DNA of 64,000 nt, taken from Flavobacterium sp. MK4S-17 (GTDB lineage Bacteria; Bacteroidota; Bacteroidia; Flavobacteriales; Flavobacteriaceae). The translations under genes were made by a program, and so were the position numbers. Under the pieces are notes generated by a model, which made no database searches, was not told the DNA's origin, and worked only from the letters and a program-made list of their open reading frames with translations. This document shows, piece by piece, positions 44,430-53,503 of this stretch. The stretch covers positions 62,001-126,000 of the forward strand of contig NZ_WWEP01000011.1 of assembly GCF_009848495.1 (NCBI RefSeq), read 5' to 3'. Numbering within the stretch: position 1 is the stretch's first letter; the number at the start of each line of letters is the position of its first letter.

Positions 44430-44903
44430 ATGAAAGAAATTGAGCGCAAGTTCCTGGTACTGTCAAATCAATATAAAGCTGAGGCTTTTAAGCAGAGCAG
44501 GATTATGCAGGGTTACCTTAATTCCAACCCTGAGCGTACAGTGCGGATTAGGGTAAAAGGAGAAGAGAGCTACCTTACTGTAAAAGGGAAAAGTAATGAG
44601 GCGGGAACAACCCGCTTGGAATGGGAAACAAAGATACCGCTTGAGGATGCCCGGCAGCTATTGCCTTTATGTGAAAAGGGAGCTATAGATAAAATGCGTT
44701 ACGAAGTGAGTTACGGCAGGCATATTTTTGAAGTAGATGAATTTTTTGGTGACAACAATGGGCTTGTTATTGCTGAGGTAGAACTGGCGGCTGAGGATGA
44801 ATATTTTGAAAAACCCCAATGGCTTGGTGAGGAAGTAACGGGAGATGAACGTTTTTATAACGCTTACCTTAGCCATAAACCATATAGTACATGGAGCAGG
44901 TAA
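44430..44903 (+). CDS. CYTH-domain protein
   Basis: A 157-residue CYTH fold protein. The signature EIERKFLV (ExExK) at residues 3-10 is present, as are further charged tunnel residues (RTVRIRVKGEESYLTVKGK, RLEWETKI and, near the end, LVIAEVELAAED). CYTH proteins hydrolyse triphosphates such as tripolyphosphate or ThTP, or act as class IV adenylate cyclases. The short length favours a triphosphatase. Its last 13 bases overlap the ypdA start, so the two are probably cotranslated. Confidence 0.87.
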   Translation: MKEIERKFLVLSNQYKAEAFKQSRIMQGYLNSNPERTVRIRVKGEESYLTVKGKSNEAGTTRLEWETKIPLEDARQLLPLCEKGAIDKMRYEVSYGRHIFEVDEFFGDNNGLVIAEVELAAEDEYFEKPQWLGEEVTGDERFYNAYLSHKPYSTWSR

Positions 44904-45871
44904 ATAAAATATATGATGTTATAATTATTGGCGGTGGCCCCATAGGCATGGCCTGCGGAATTGCGGCGCAGCAAAATGGCCTGGATTATTTAATGTTGGA
45001 AAAAGGTGCGCTGGTAAACAGCCTGTATAATTACCCTTTATATATGACATTTTTTTCAACTGCAGAAAGGCTTGAAATTGGGAATATACCCTTTAACTGC
45101 ATAGCCCCTAAGCCGGGCAGGCAGGAAGCCCTGGAATACTATAGGAATATCCACAGGCATTTTAAACTGAATATCCGCTTATATGAAAAGGTGGAAACTG
45201 TAACAAAACAGGATAATATATTTTTTAATGTACAAACAGAAAAGAGCAGGTATCAGGCTAAAAATGTGATTATAGCAACCGGCTTTTACGATATACCTGT
45301 TTATATAAATGTGCCTGGCGAAGACCTGCCTAAAGTAAGGCACTATTATAAAGAAGCGCATGAGTATGCTTTCAGGAAAATAGTGGTTATCGGCGCAAAT
45401 AACTCCTCGGTTGATGCCGCACTGGAATGTTGGCATAAGGGCGCGGAAGTAACCATGGTGATAAGAAAGGGAGAAATAAACGAAAGGGTAAAATACTGGA
45501 TAAAGCCCGATATAGAAAACCGTATTGCCGAAGGCAGCATTAAGGCTTATTTTCATTCTGAAGTTAAGGAGATAAAAGAGGATGAAGTAATAATAAACAC
45601 TCTTCAGGGTACAGTTGCCATTGAAAATGATTTTGTACTGGCATTAACCGGCTACAGGCCCGATATTGAGTTTTTGCAAAGGACAGGAATTACCATTTCT
45701 AATGGCATTAACTGTACACCACACTATAACTCCGAAACAATGGAAACCAATGTTAAAGGAATTTATCTTGCAGGGGTGGTGTGCGGTGGTATGGAAACGC
45801 ATAAGTGGTTCATTGAAAATTCACGCATACATGCCGAAATGATTATAAGCAATATACTAAAACAAGGATAG
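44891..45871 (+). CDS. ypdA: YpdA family bacillithiol disulfide reductase
   Basis: A 326-residue FAD/NAD(P)H oxidoreductase. The FAD-binding GGGPIGMACGIAA is at about 14-26, the YpdA-specific segment NYPLYMTFFSTAERLEIG follows, then the NADPH-binding IGANNSSVDAALE and a C-terminal KGIYLAGVVCGG. The thioredoxin-reductase CxxC is absent, as in YpdA, which reduces bacillithiol disulfide. This suggests the organism uses bacillithiol. It overlaps the CYTH gene. Its 3' end overlaps the converging radical SAM gene by 15 bases. Confidence 0.86.
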   Translation: MEQVNKIYDVIIIGGGPIGMACGIAAQQNGLDYLMLEKGALVNSLYNYPLYMTFFSTAERLEIGNIPFNCIAPKPGRQEALEYYRNIHRHFKLNIRLYEKVETVTKQDNIFFNVQTEKSRYQAKNVIIATGFYDIPVYINVPGEDLPKVRHYYKEAHEYAFRKIVVIGANNSSVDAALECWHKGAEVTMVIRKGEINERVKYWIKPDIENRIAEGSIKAYFHSEVKEIKEDEVIINTLQGTVAIENDFVLALTGYRPDIEFLQRTGITISNGINCTPHYNSETMETNVKGIYLAGVVCGGMETHKWFIENSRIHAEMIISNILKQG

Positions 45872-46904
45872 CTGCTCCCCCTTTGTGCCATCAAACAAAT
45901 GTGTTGAAAGCTGTGGCACTTCTCTCCCCTGCAGGTATTTTTGCCTTGCTATCCTAAAGGAGGTGTGTATCATATCCGCAATATTTCCATCACCTTTCTG
46001 GCGCAAAAAATACCTTTTGTCGCCAAGCCTGCCCTCCCGCATTGACTCAATCTGGTGCAGTACTTTTTCTTTCCTGTCAGGGTAATGCTCCTCAAGCCAG
46101 TTAATAAAGACAGGCGCTACCGTATCGTTAAGACGCACGAGCGTATAACCGCAACCCAACGCACCACGTTCGGCTATGGCTTTTACTATGGGCAGTATTT
46201 CCATTGTATTCAATCCCGGAATCATAGGGGCAGCCATTACAAGTAGGTATGCCGTTTTGTGAAAGCATTTCCAGTGCCTTAAGTTTTGTTTTTACCGATG
46301 AAGTGCGCGGCTCCAGTTTGCGGCGCAGCTCTTCATTTATGGTAGGGATACTAAGCGCAGCAGTAACAAGGTTTTTTTCTGCCAGTTGCTTTAATACATC
46401 AATGTCGCGGGTTATAAGTGCATTTTTTGTGAGTATGTTTACAGGATGCCTGTATTCCAGGCAAAGCTCCAGCAGCCTGCGGGTAATTTTATATTTACGC
46501 TCTATGGGTTGGTAACAATCGGTATTACCGGATAGCATTATCGCTTCTGCCTTATAGCCCTTTTTACGGAAAAACTTTTCCAGCAGTTCAGGTGCATTTT
46601 TCTTTACCAGTATGGTGCGCTCAAAATCAATGCCTGCACTGTAACCCCAGTATTCATGTGTAGGGCGGGCATAACAATAGGCACAACCGTGTTCGCACCC
46701 CTGGTAAGGGTTCATTGAATAAGCCATTTTAAGGTCGGGGCTTTTTACTTCATTTACCAATGTTTTAGAATATACATACTGCACCTGCGTTTTAAATTCA
46801 GGTTCTTCAAAATCATCGTCATAAATACTTTTTTCATATTTATTCTTTTCAAAATGATTATGAATATTACTTACAGCTCCCTGCCCTTTTATTTCCTTTT
46901 TCAT
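45857..46904 (-). pseudogene. PA0069-family radical SAM protein, frameshifted
   Basis: Two frames join to one protein. The 5' part, from the ATG at 46904 (MKKEIKGQGAVSN), has the cluster motif GCEHGCAYCYARPTHEYWG (CxxxCxxC) and runs to SQNGIPT near 46242. There the frame switches to VMAAPMIPGLNTMEI, which continues to the stop at 45857. One T on the minus strand (about 46241) too many, or two bases missing, explains the break. Both halves match the family normally found as one chain of about 350 residues. Its reaction is unknown. It converges on ypdA with a 15-base overlap. It may be a real mutation or a base-calling error. Confidence 0.85.
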
Positions 46905-46976
46905 ACCCGCCTGTTTAAAAAGCCAATATATAAATATAAGATTATTTTCTAATAAATAGATAGAAAATATTATCAA

Positions 46977-47017
46977 CAAAAAAACCGTCCGATAAAAGAG
47001 GCCTTTTACCGGACGGT
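46977..47017 (-). terminator. Terminator of the RND efflux operon
   Basis: On the minus strand ACCGTCCG and CGGACGGT, extended by TAAAAG/CTTTTA after one mismatch, form a long stem around a four-base loop. It is followed by seven T. It lies 58 bases after the outer-membrane-channel gene's stop. Confidence 0.88.
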
Positions 47018-47074
47018 AACATAAAACAAACAATTAATCTAAAATAATTCGGAAAAAAGCTTCCTAATTATATT

Positions 47075-48475
47075 TTACTGCCATCCGCCGCCCAATGCTT
47101 TATATAGGTTTATTATGGCCTGGTACTGCCTGTACTTATTGTCTATAAGCTTTAGCTCGCTATTCAGCGCGTTATCTTTTGCCGTTAACACTTCCAGATA
47201 ATTTACAAGTCCATACTCCAGTAATTCATCCGAATAATCAGCAGCTTTGGTGAGGGCGTCTACCTGCTGCTCCCTTATGGCAAGCTTGGTAGTTTCATTA
47301 TTATAATTGGCAAGGGCATCACTCACTTCACGCCCGGCATTTACCAAAGCCTGCTGAAACTGCACGTATGCCTGTTCCTGTTGTGTTTTTGCCACTTCAT
47401 ATTGTGTGCGTATCTGCCTTTGGTTAAAAATTGGCTGTGCCAGCCCGGTTACTATATTGGCAAATAGTGAATTGGTGCTAAACCACTGGTCTAAGTCAAT
47501 ACTTTGCAAACCACCTGTTGCTGTAAGCGTTAACGAGGGGTAAAAGTTGCTCCTTGCCACATTGGTAAGCTCAAAAGCATTTATCAAACCATATTCCGCA
47601 GCAATAACATCTGGCCTGTTACGCAATAAGGATGCTGAAAAGCCTAATTTTATTTCAGGATTAAGCACCTGTTCGTCAAAAGTACTGCGTTCAATTTCAT
47701 GTGGGGCTTCACCTAATAATATACTGAAAGCATTTTCCACCAGTATAATATTATTTTTAAGGTCTTCAATAATCAACTGTGTTGAGTATTTCTGTGCCTC
47801 AGTCTGTTTAACGCCTACTTCATTTACATTTCCTGCATCTTTAAGGGCTTTAATAACATCAATACTTTCACTCCTGTTAATAAGCGTTGAGTCTGCCAGC
47901 TGCAACTGTGCATCAAGCGAGAGCAACTGGTAGTACATGGCTGCAATATCTGTAATAACCCTTGTTTTTACAGCCTGGTTTGCAGCAATGGTTTGCAGGT
48001 ATGAGGCATTGGATGCCCTTTTGTTACTGCGTATTTTTCCCCATATATCAGCTTCCCAGGAAAGGTTGGCACTTAGCAGGTACTGGTCAAGCGCGCCATT
48101 AAAAAAACTACCGAACTGGCTGTTTTTTGCAAGCTGCTGGTGTGTCCAGGTGGCATTGCCCGCAAGTGTAGGCAAAAAGCCTGCCTTGGCCTGTTTTAAA
48201 TAGGCTTGTGCTGCCGCAACATTTTGTATGGCAATCCTTATGTCAAAATTATTTTGAAGCCCCCTGTTAATGTGCTTTTGCAATATTGGGTCAGTAAACA
48301 GTTTGTCCCACGATACATTGGCAAGCGATGCGCTGTCCTGTGCAATAACTTCTGTACGGTAAAGGTTTTCTGCCTGTATATCGGGCCTTTTATATGTTTT
48401 TGCCGTAAAGCAGGACTGCATCAGCAGCCCTATACTTACCGCTATTAGTATTCTATATGATTTCATTTTAAACAT
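47075..48475 (-). CDS. Outer-membrane channel of the RND efflux system (TolC/OprM family)
   Basis: A 466-residue outer-membrane efflux protein. It begins with a lipoprotein signal ending LLMQSC (an ATG at 48475 or 48466 is possible). Two OEP repeats follow with helical coiled coils and strand segments (for example LSANLSWEADIWGKIRSNKRA and PSLTLTATGG). It forms the exit duct for drugs or lipids pumped by the RND pair. The start codon lies at the end of the permease gene, giving the order regulator-adaptor-permease-channel. Confidence 0.92.
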   Translation of the reverse strand: MFKMKSYRILIAVSIGLLMQSCFTAKTYKRPDIQAENLYRTEVIAQDSASLANVSWDKLFTDPILQKHINRGLQNNFDIRIAIQNVAAAQAYLKQAKAGFLPTLAGNATWTHQQLAKNSQFGSFFNGALDQYLLSANLSWEADIWGKIRSNKRASNASYLQTIAANQAVKTRVITDIAAMYYQLLSLDAQLQLADSTLINRSESIDVIKALKDAGNVNEVGVKQTEAQKYSTQLIIEDLKNNIILVENAFSILLGEAPHEIERSTFDEQVLNPEIKLGFSASLLRNRPDVIAAEYGLINAFELTNVARSNFYPSLTLTATGGLQSIDLDQWFSTNSLFANIVTGLAQPIFNQRQIRTQYEVAKTQQEQAYVQFQQALVNAGREVSDALANYNNETTKLAIREQQVDALTKAADYSDELLEYGLVNYLEVLTAKDNALNSELKLIDNKYRQYQAIINLYKALGGGWQ

Positions 48476-48477
48476 GT

Positions 48478-51400
48478 TTATGCTACAGTGTTTTCTGTTT
48501 CTTCAGTTTTCTTTCCTGATATCCTTTCCTGTAATGACTGGAATATAACAAACAGTACAGGTACTGCAAATACCCCGAATAATGTTCCTATAAGCATACC
48601 GCCCACGGCACCCATACCTATAGAACGGTTACCCACGGCACCTACACCGCTTGAAAGTGCCAGCGGCAAAAGGCCGAAAATAAATGCAAAAGATGTCATT
48701 AGGATAGGCCTTAAACGTGCCTTGGCCCCTTCAATGGCTGCTTTGGCAAGATCCATACCATGCCGCCTTCGCTGTATGGCAAACTCCACAATAAGGATGG
48801 CATTTTTGGCAAGCAATCCTATAAGCATGATTAATGCCACCTGGAAATAAATATTATTTTCCAGCCCGGCCAGCTTAACAAAACCAATAGCTCCCGCTAT
48901 ACCTACAGGCAGTGAAAGCAATACTGAAAGCGGTACAATATAACTTTCGTACTGTGCACTAAGCAGGAAATAAACAAATATCAGGCTTAAAAGGAACACG
49001 CCGGCTGCCTGGTTGCCTGCTATAATTTCCTCACGTGTCATGCCCGAAAATTCGTAGGTATAAGTGTTAGGCAGGTGTTTTGCCGCTACTTCCTGTATGG
49101 CTTTTATAGCATCACCGCTGCTGTAGCCAGGGTTTGCCTTACCGTTCACGTTTACGGCTTTCAGCATATTGAAACGCGATACCGCTTCAGGGCCGTAAAT
49201 CTTCTTAAAGTCAACAAACTGGCTAATACCTACCATTTGCCCTTTATCATTACGCACATAAACATCGTTAATGGAGTTTTCATCAGCCCTGTCATTTGGC
49301 AGTGCCTGTATCATTACACGGAACTGCTTACCAAATCTGTTGAAATCTGTAGTGTAAAGCCCGCCGTAATAACCCTGCATAGTATTAAATATATCACTTA
49401 CGGAAACCCCGGCATCTTTAGCCCTTTCCACATTTATATCCATTTGATATTGTGGGAAGTTAGGGTTAAAGTTGGTGATGGCATATTGTATTTCAGGCCT
49501 TTTGGAAAGGTCGGCAAGGAACTCGTTTGAAACTTTACTTATGGTTGCCCAGTCATCATCACCTTTGGCCTGCAGCTTAAATTCAAAACCGTCTGCTGTA
49601 CCAAAGCCCTGTACACTTGGTGGTGTAAAGAAAAGCACCCGCGCATCTTTAAAACCTGCAGTCCTGGCGAATAGCTGTCCTACAATGGCGTCTACCGACT
49701 GGTTTTCGTCTTTTCTTTCCTTCCAGTCTTTAAGGCGTATAATGGTAAAGGCATAGGAGCCGCCGTTTACCCTGTTTAAAAGGCTGAAGCCTACTACGCT
49801 CATCCTCGCCTCAACCTCCGGCATAGATTGCAGTATGCTGTCAAGCTGGTTCACCGCCTTTTGGGTTTGTTCCAGGGTTGTTCCCGGTGGCATGGTAAGG
49901 TCAGACATAATTATACCACGGTCTTCATTAGGAATAAACCCTGACGGTGTTGTTGTAAACAGCAGGTAGGTTGCGCCTGTAAATATCAGCAGCCCTATTA
50001 CTGTAATCCATTTTTTGCGTACCAGGAAGCCTAAGGATTTTGTATATTTATTATTCATAGAGTCGAATCCGGCATTAAATGCTATAAAGAAACGCTCTTT
50101 AATGTTTTTCTTTTCATGGTGCTCACCTTCTTTGTGCGGTTTAAGGAAAACGGCACACAGCGCAGGGCTTAAGGTTAATGCGTTTACTGCCGAAATAAGG
50201 ATTGATACCGCCAGTGTTATGGCAAACTGCTGGTAAAATACCCCCGATGGACCTTTAAGGAAAGATACCGGGATAAATACGGCAGACATAACCAATGTAA
50301 TGGAAACAATTGCACCGGTAATTTCGCTCATTGCTGAAAGCGTTGCCTTTTTAGCTGATTTTTCCCCTTCATCCAGCTTGGCATGCACTGCCTCAACCAC
50401 CACTATGGCATCATCCACCACAATACCGATGGCAAGCACGAGAGCAAACAGCGTTAAGAGGTTTATGGAAAATCCAAATACATTAAGGAAGAAAAATGTA
50501 CCTACAATAGCTACCGGAACGGCAATGGCAGGTATAATTGTGGAGCGAACATCCTGAAGGAACAGGAATACCACTATAAATACCAGTATAAACGCTTCTA
50601 CAAGGGTAGAGGTTACCTTGTCTATAGAGGCATCAAGGAATGTTTTGGTATTAAAAGGCACAACATATTCTATACCTTTTGGGAAGCTTGCCTTAGATTG
50701 TTCCAGTATAGCCATTACTTCATCAATAATGTCGTTGGCGTTGGAACCGGCAGTTTGGAAAATACCTATTGCAACACCCTGGTTGCCCATACCAAAATTC
50801 TTTTGCCCGTAATTAAATGCACCAAGTTCAATTTTTGCTACGTCTTTAAGGCGAAGGAAATTTCCATTACCTGTGGCCTTTACAATTATATTTTCATATT
50901 CCTCCACCTGGGAAAGGCGGCCTTTGTATTTAATAACATATTCATATATACCATCGGCATTTTCACCAAATTTACCAGGTGCAGCCTCCACATTCTGTTC
51001 CTGCAGGGCGGCCTGTATGTCTTTTGGTGTAAGGTTGTAGGCGGTCATTTTTTCAGGATCTATCCATATACGCATGGAATAGTCCTTACCACCAAAAACG
51101 TTTACCTGCCCAACGCCCTTAACCCTTTGCAGTTTCGGTACCAGGTTAATTTTAGCGTAGTTCTGTACAAATGTACCGTCATATTCTTTGTTGGTAGAAT
51201 ATAACGAAAGGAACATCAGCGCACTTGTCTGGCTCTTGAATGTAGTAACACCGGTTTGCACTACTGCCGCAGGCAGCTTGCTTGTGGCACGTGATACCCT
51301 GTTCTGCACGTTTACCGCAGCAATATCAGGGTTTACACCAAGTTCAAAAAATACATTTATTGATGCACTACCGTCATTGGCAGCAGTTGAGGTCATATAA

Positions 51401-51627
51401 GTCATTCCCTCCACACCGTTGATTTCTTCTTCAAGCGGTATAATAACACTGTTAAGCACAGTACCGGCATTGGCACCTGTATAGGTTGCAGATACCTGTA
51501 CCGTAGGCGGGGCAATTTCGGGATACTGCTCTACAGGCAGTGCCATAAGGCCCAGTATACCCAATATGGTTATCAATATCGAAATTACGGTAGAGAGTAC
51601 CGGCCTTTCTATAAATATTTTAAGCAT
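48478..51627 (-). CDS. RND efflux permease (HAE1 family)
   Basis: A 1049-residue inner-membrane proton/drug antiporter with the duplicated RND layout. TM1 is at the N-terminus (ERPVLSTVISILITILGIL), followed by the first porter domain. TM4 carries the proton-relay acids (LAIGIVVDDAIVVVEAVH). The second half starts with RKKWITVIGLLIFTGATYLLF and contains MLIGLLAKNAILIVEFA. The substrate-loop glycines and porter domains match AcrB/MexB. It is the pump core and lies nine bases after the adaptor gene. The substrates cannot be predicted. Confidence 0.95.
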   Translation of the reverse strand: MLKIFIERPVLSTVISILITILGILGLMALPVEQYPEIAPPTVQVSATYTGANAGTVLNSVIIPLEEEINGVEGMTYMTSTAANDGSASINVFFELGVNPDIAAVNVQNRVSRATSKLPAAVVQTGVTTFKSQTSALMFLSLYSTNKEYDGTFVQNYAKINLVPKLQRVKGVGQVNVFGGKDYSMRIWIDPEKMTAYNLTPKDIQAALQEQNVEAAPGKFGENADGIYEYVIKYKGRLSQVEEYENIIVKATGNGNFLRLKDVAKIELGAFNYGQKNFGMGNQGVAIGIFQTAGSNANDIIDEVMAILEQSKASFPKGIEYVVPFNTKTFLDASIDKVTSTLVEAFILVFIVVFLFLQDVRSTIIPAIAVPVAIVGTFFFLNVFGFSINLLTLFALVLAIGIVVDDAIVVVEAVHAKLDEGEKSAKKATLSAMSEITGAIVSITLVMSAVFIPVSFLKGPSGVFYQQFAITLAVSILISAVNALTLSPALCAVFLKPHKEGEHHEKKNIKERFFIAFNAGFDSMNNKYTKSLGFLVRKKWITVIGLLIFTGATYLLFTTTPSGFIPNEDRGIIMSDLTMPPGTTLEQTQKAVNQLDSILQSMPEVEARMSVVGFSLLNRVNGGSYAFTIIRLKDWKERKDENQSVDAIVGQLFARTAGFKDARVLFFTPPSVQGFGTADGFEFKLQAKGDDDWATISKVSNEFLADLSKRPEIQYAITNFNPNFPQYQMDINVERAKDAGVSVSDIFNTMQGYYGGLYTTDFNRFGKQFRVMIQALPNDRADENSINDVYVRNDKGQMVGISQFVDFKKIYGPEAVSRFNMLKAVNVNGKANPGYSSGDAIKAIQEVAAKHLPNTYTYEFSGMTREEIIAGNQAAGVFLLSLIFVYFLLSAQYESYIVPLSVLLSLPVGIAGAIGFVKLAGLENNIYFQVALIMLIGLLAKNAILIVEFAIQRRRHGMDLAKAAIEGAKARLRPILMTSFAFIFGLLPLALSSGVGAVGNRSIGMGAVGGMLIGTLFGVFAVPVLFVIFQSLQERISGKKTEETENTVA

Positions 51628-51636
51628 GTTAAGTTT

Positions 51637-52800
51637 TTATTTTTTTTGTGTTGAACTGGTTTTTGTACTGGCTTCGGCGGTCATAGTGCTGTCTGTTTCA
51701 GTATTGGCAGCCTCCTGTGCCTGTCCTGCCTGTTGCGGGGCAATCTGCTGGCCTTCTTTAAGTTTGGTTGCACCTTCCACAACAATAACTTCTCCGGCCT
51801 TAAGTCCGTCAGTAACTATAAAGTCCTTGCCCGATGTGGTACTTGTGGTTATAATGCGCGATGTAACAGTGTTATCTTTACCCACAACATAAATCATTTG
51901 CTTGCCCTGCATATCTATAACAGCATTTTGGGGTACAAGTATGGCATTGTCCTTTTCAATTGGCAGGCGCACTATTCCGCTGCTTCCGCTTCTCAATATG
52001 CCTTCGGGGTTAGGAAACTCTGCCCTGAACTCGGTTGTTCCCGTAGTAGGGTTTACCAGGCCGTTTACCGCCGTAAGTTTACCTTTTTGGTCATATTCGC
52101 TGCCATCAACAAGCAACAGGCTTACCTCTGGAGTATTTTTTAATTTATCCTGTAATGTAGGGCCTTTAAAAATGCGGGTGAAGTTTAGCAACTGTTTTTC
52201 GTTCATGGTAAAATAGGCACGCACTATCCTGCTGTCAGAAACTGTAGTTAACGGCATTTCGCTGGTTGCGCTTACAAGGCTTCCTTCTTTATAGGGAAGG
52301 CTTCCAACTACACCATCAACCGGAGATGTTATAGTGCCGTAACCAACATTTGCAGCAACACTGCTGTAAGCTGCTTTTGCCTGTGCCAGTTTCGCTTTGG
52401 CGGTTTCAAGCTGTACATTGCTTATAATTTTCCTGTCAACAAGCGGTTTAAGCCTTTCTACCTCTACCTGCGCGGCATCAACGGCAGCTTTTGCCGCGGC
52501 TGCATCCTGGCTTAGTGTTTGTGTTTCCAGCTTAAATAAAAGCTGGCCCTTTTTTACATGCTGGCCTTCATCAACATATATTTTTTGTATAAACCCATTT
52601 ACCTTAGGGCGTATTTCAACATTTTGCTGCCCCTCAAGGTTAGCGGTATATTCTTCATACACCACTGCATCCTGTGGCGCTACTGTTTGTACGGGGAAGG
52701 GTACAGGGCCCTGTGGCTGCTGCGCCTGTTCCTGTTTTTTACCGCATGATGCTACTATAAATAAGGCTGCTAATGAGCCGAGTAAAAATCTGTTTTTCAT
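51637..52800 (-). CDS. RND periplasmic adaptor lipoprotein (membrane fusion protein)
   Basis: A 387-residue HlyD/AcrA-type adaptor. The lipobox is IVASC (C19). It has a biotinyl-lipoyl half (VNGFIQKIYVDEGQHVKKGQLLFKL), a coiled-coil hairpin (about 90-160), the second lipoyl half (VGYGTITSPVDGVVGSLPYKEG), and beta-barrel and membrane-proximal domains to the end. A Thr/Ser/Glu-rich tail (residues 365-387) is unusual and probably disordered. It links the pump to the outer-membrane channel. Ten bases separate it from the regulator gene. Confidence 0.93.
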   Translation of the reverse strand: MKNRFLLGSLAALFIVASCGKKQEQAQQPQGPVPFPVQTVAPQDAVVYEEYTANLEGQQNVEIRPKVNGFIQKIYVDEGQHVKKGQLLFKLETQTLSQDAAAAKAAVDAAQVEVERLKPLVDRKIISNVQLETAKAKLAQAKAAYSSVAANVGYGTITSPVDGVVGSLPYKEGSLVSATSEMPLTTVSDSRIVRAYFTMNEKQLLNFTRIFKGPTLQDKLKNTPEVSLLLVDGSEYDQKGKLTAVNGLVNPTTGTTEFRAEFPNPEGILRSGSSGIVRLPIEKDNAILVPQNAVIDMQGKQMIYVVGKDNTVTSRIITTSTTSGKDFIVTDGLKAGEVIVVEGATKLKEGQQIAPQQAGQAQEAANTETDSTMTAEASTKTSSTQKK

Positions 52801-52810
52801 GTGTAACTGT

Positions 52811-53323
52811 TTATTCTGATTGTGATTTGTATTGCTCTTCTTTGTTTTTCTCTATTATTTTAAATCGCTGTATGGTTTTTAATAAAAGCTGTTCAATTTC
52901 CAATACATGTTCCTTATAGGCTTTGGTATTTTCCAGATTACACCTTTCTGCGGGACACGAAGCTGTTTTTTCCCTATACGCAAGCATACGTTCTATAATC
53001 TCCTTTTCAAACTCAATCATTTTCATGTAGCTTGTAAGCCTTTCACTAAGCGGCGATGGCCTAAAGTATTTTTTCCTGTCGCCGGCCACTGTATAGTATT
53101 TTATTTTGCCAAGCTTTAAAAGCAGGTTCAGGTTAGTGGAAACCGAACTTTTGCTTGCACCCATGCGCTCCAGTAAATCTTCAAAGGTTAGCCCTGTACG
53201 GCAACTGTCTATAATAAGCGTGCCTAATATCCTGGATGCCAGTGGCGGCAGGTTGTAAGTCGACTCAAAATGAACGCCAAACATTTCAATCAGTTCCTCT
53301 TTCTCTTTCAATATGTCTGTCAT
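52811..53323 (-). CDS. GbsR/MarR-like winged-helix regulator of the efflux operon
   Basis: About 170 residues from the ATG at 53323 (MTDILKEKEELIEMFG). The 53347 ATG would add eight residues but lies only 2 bases from the predicted -7 box. A winged helix at about 25-95 (LASRILGTLIIDSC, LLERMGASKSSVSTNLNLLLKLG, TVAGDRKKYF) resembles GbsR-type MarR proteins. The C-terminal helices contain CPAERC (C123 and C128), which could sense oxidants or metals, though this is not certain. It is the first gene of the operon and probably represses it through the palindrome upstream. Confidence 0.82.
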   Translation of the reverse strand: MTDILKEKEELIEMFGVHFESTYNLPPLASRILGTLIIDSCRTGLTFEDLLERMGASKSSVSTNLNLLLKLGKIKYYTVAGDRKKYFRPSPLSERLTSYMKMIEFEKEIIERMLAYREKTASCPAERCNLENTKAYKEHVLEIEQLLLKTIQRFKIIEKNKEEQYKSQSE

Positions 53324-53344
53324 TATTTTATAAAAAATTTCGGG

Positions 53345-53352
53345 CAAAGATA
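53345..53352 (-). promoter_or_regulatory. Candidate -7 element of the efflux operon
   Basis: On the minus strand this reads TATCTTTG, matching TAnnTTTG. Transcription would start near 53339, 16 bases before the ATG at 53323. No -33 box is seen 19 bases upstream. Confidence 0.45.
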
Positions 53353-53365
53353 ATAGTTTAGTTCG

Positions 53366-53391
53366 TTTGGTTCGGTATTTAACGAACCAAA
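53366..53391. promoter_or_regulatory. Palindromic operator candidate for the efflux regulator
   Basis: TTTGGTTCG (53366-53374) and its exact reverse complement CGAACCAAA (53383-53391) are separated by eight bases. A second GTTCG half-site lies just outside at 53361-53365. The palindrome is 14 bases upstream of the -7 box, covering the -33 region, where binding would block transcription. It is the natural target of the regulator encoded as the first gene. Confidence 0.62.
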
Positions 53392-53455
53392 TTATTGTTA
53401 ATTTTTTGTTAACCTATTTTAACTGCCTGAAAAAATCGTTTTCGCTGTAAAAAAC

Positions 53456-53481
53456 AAAACCTGCTGACATCAGCAGGTTTT
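53456..53481 (-). terminator. Terminator after the sugar dehydrogenase gene
   Basis: AAAACCTGCTG (53456-53466) and CAGCAGGTTTT (53471-53481) form a perfect 11-pair stem with the loop ACAT. T residues follow on the minus strand. It lies 23 bases past the stop of the gene at 53504. Confidence 0.82.
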
Positions 53482-53503
53482 AAAAAGGTATTGGGTATGT
53501 AAA

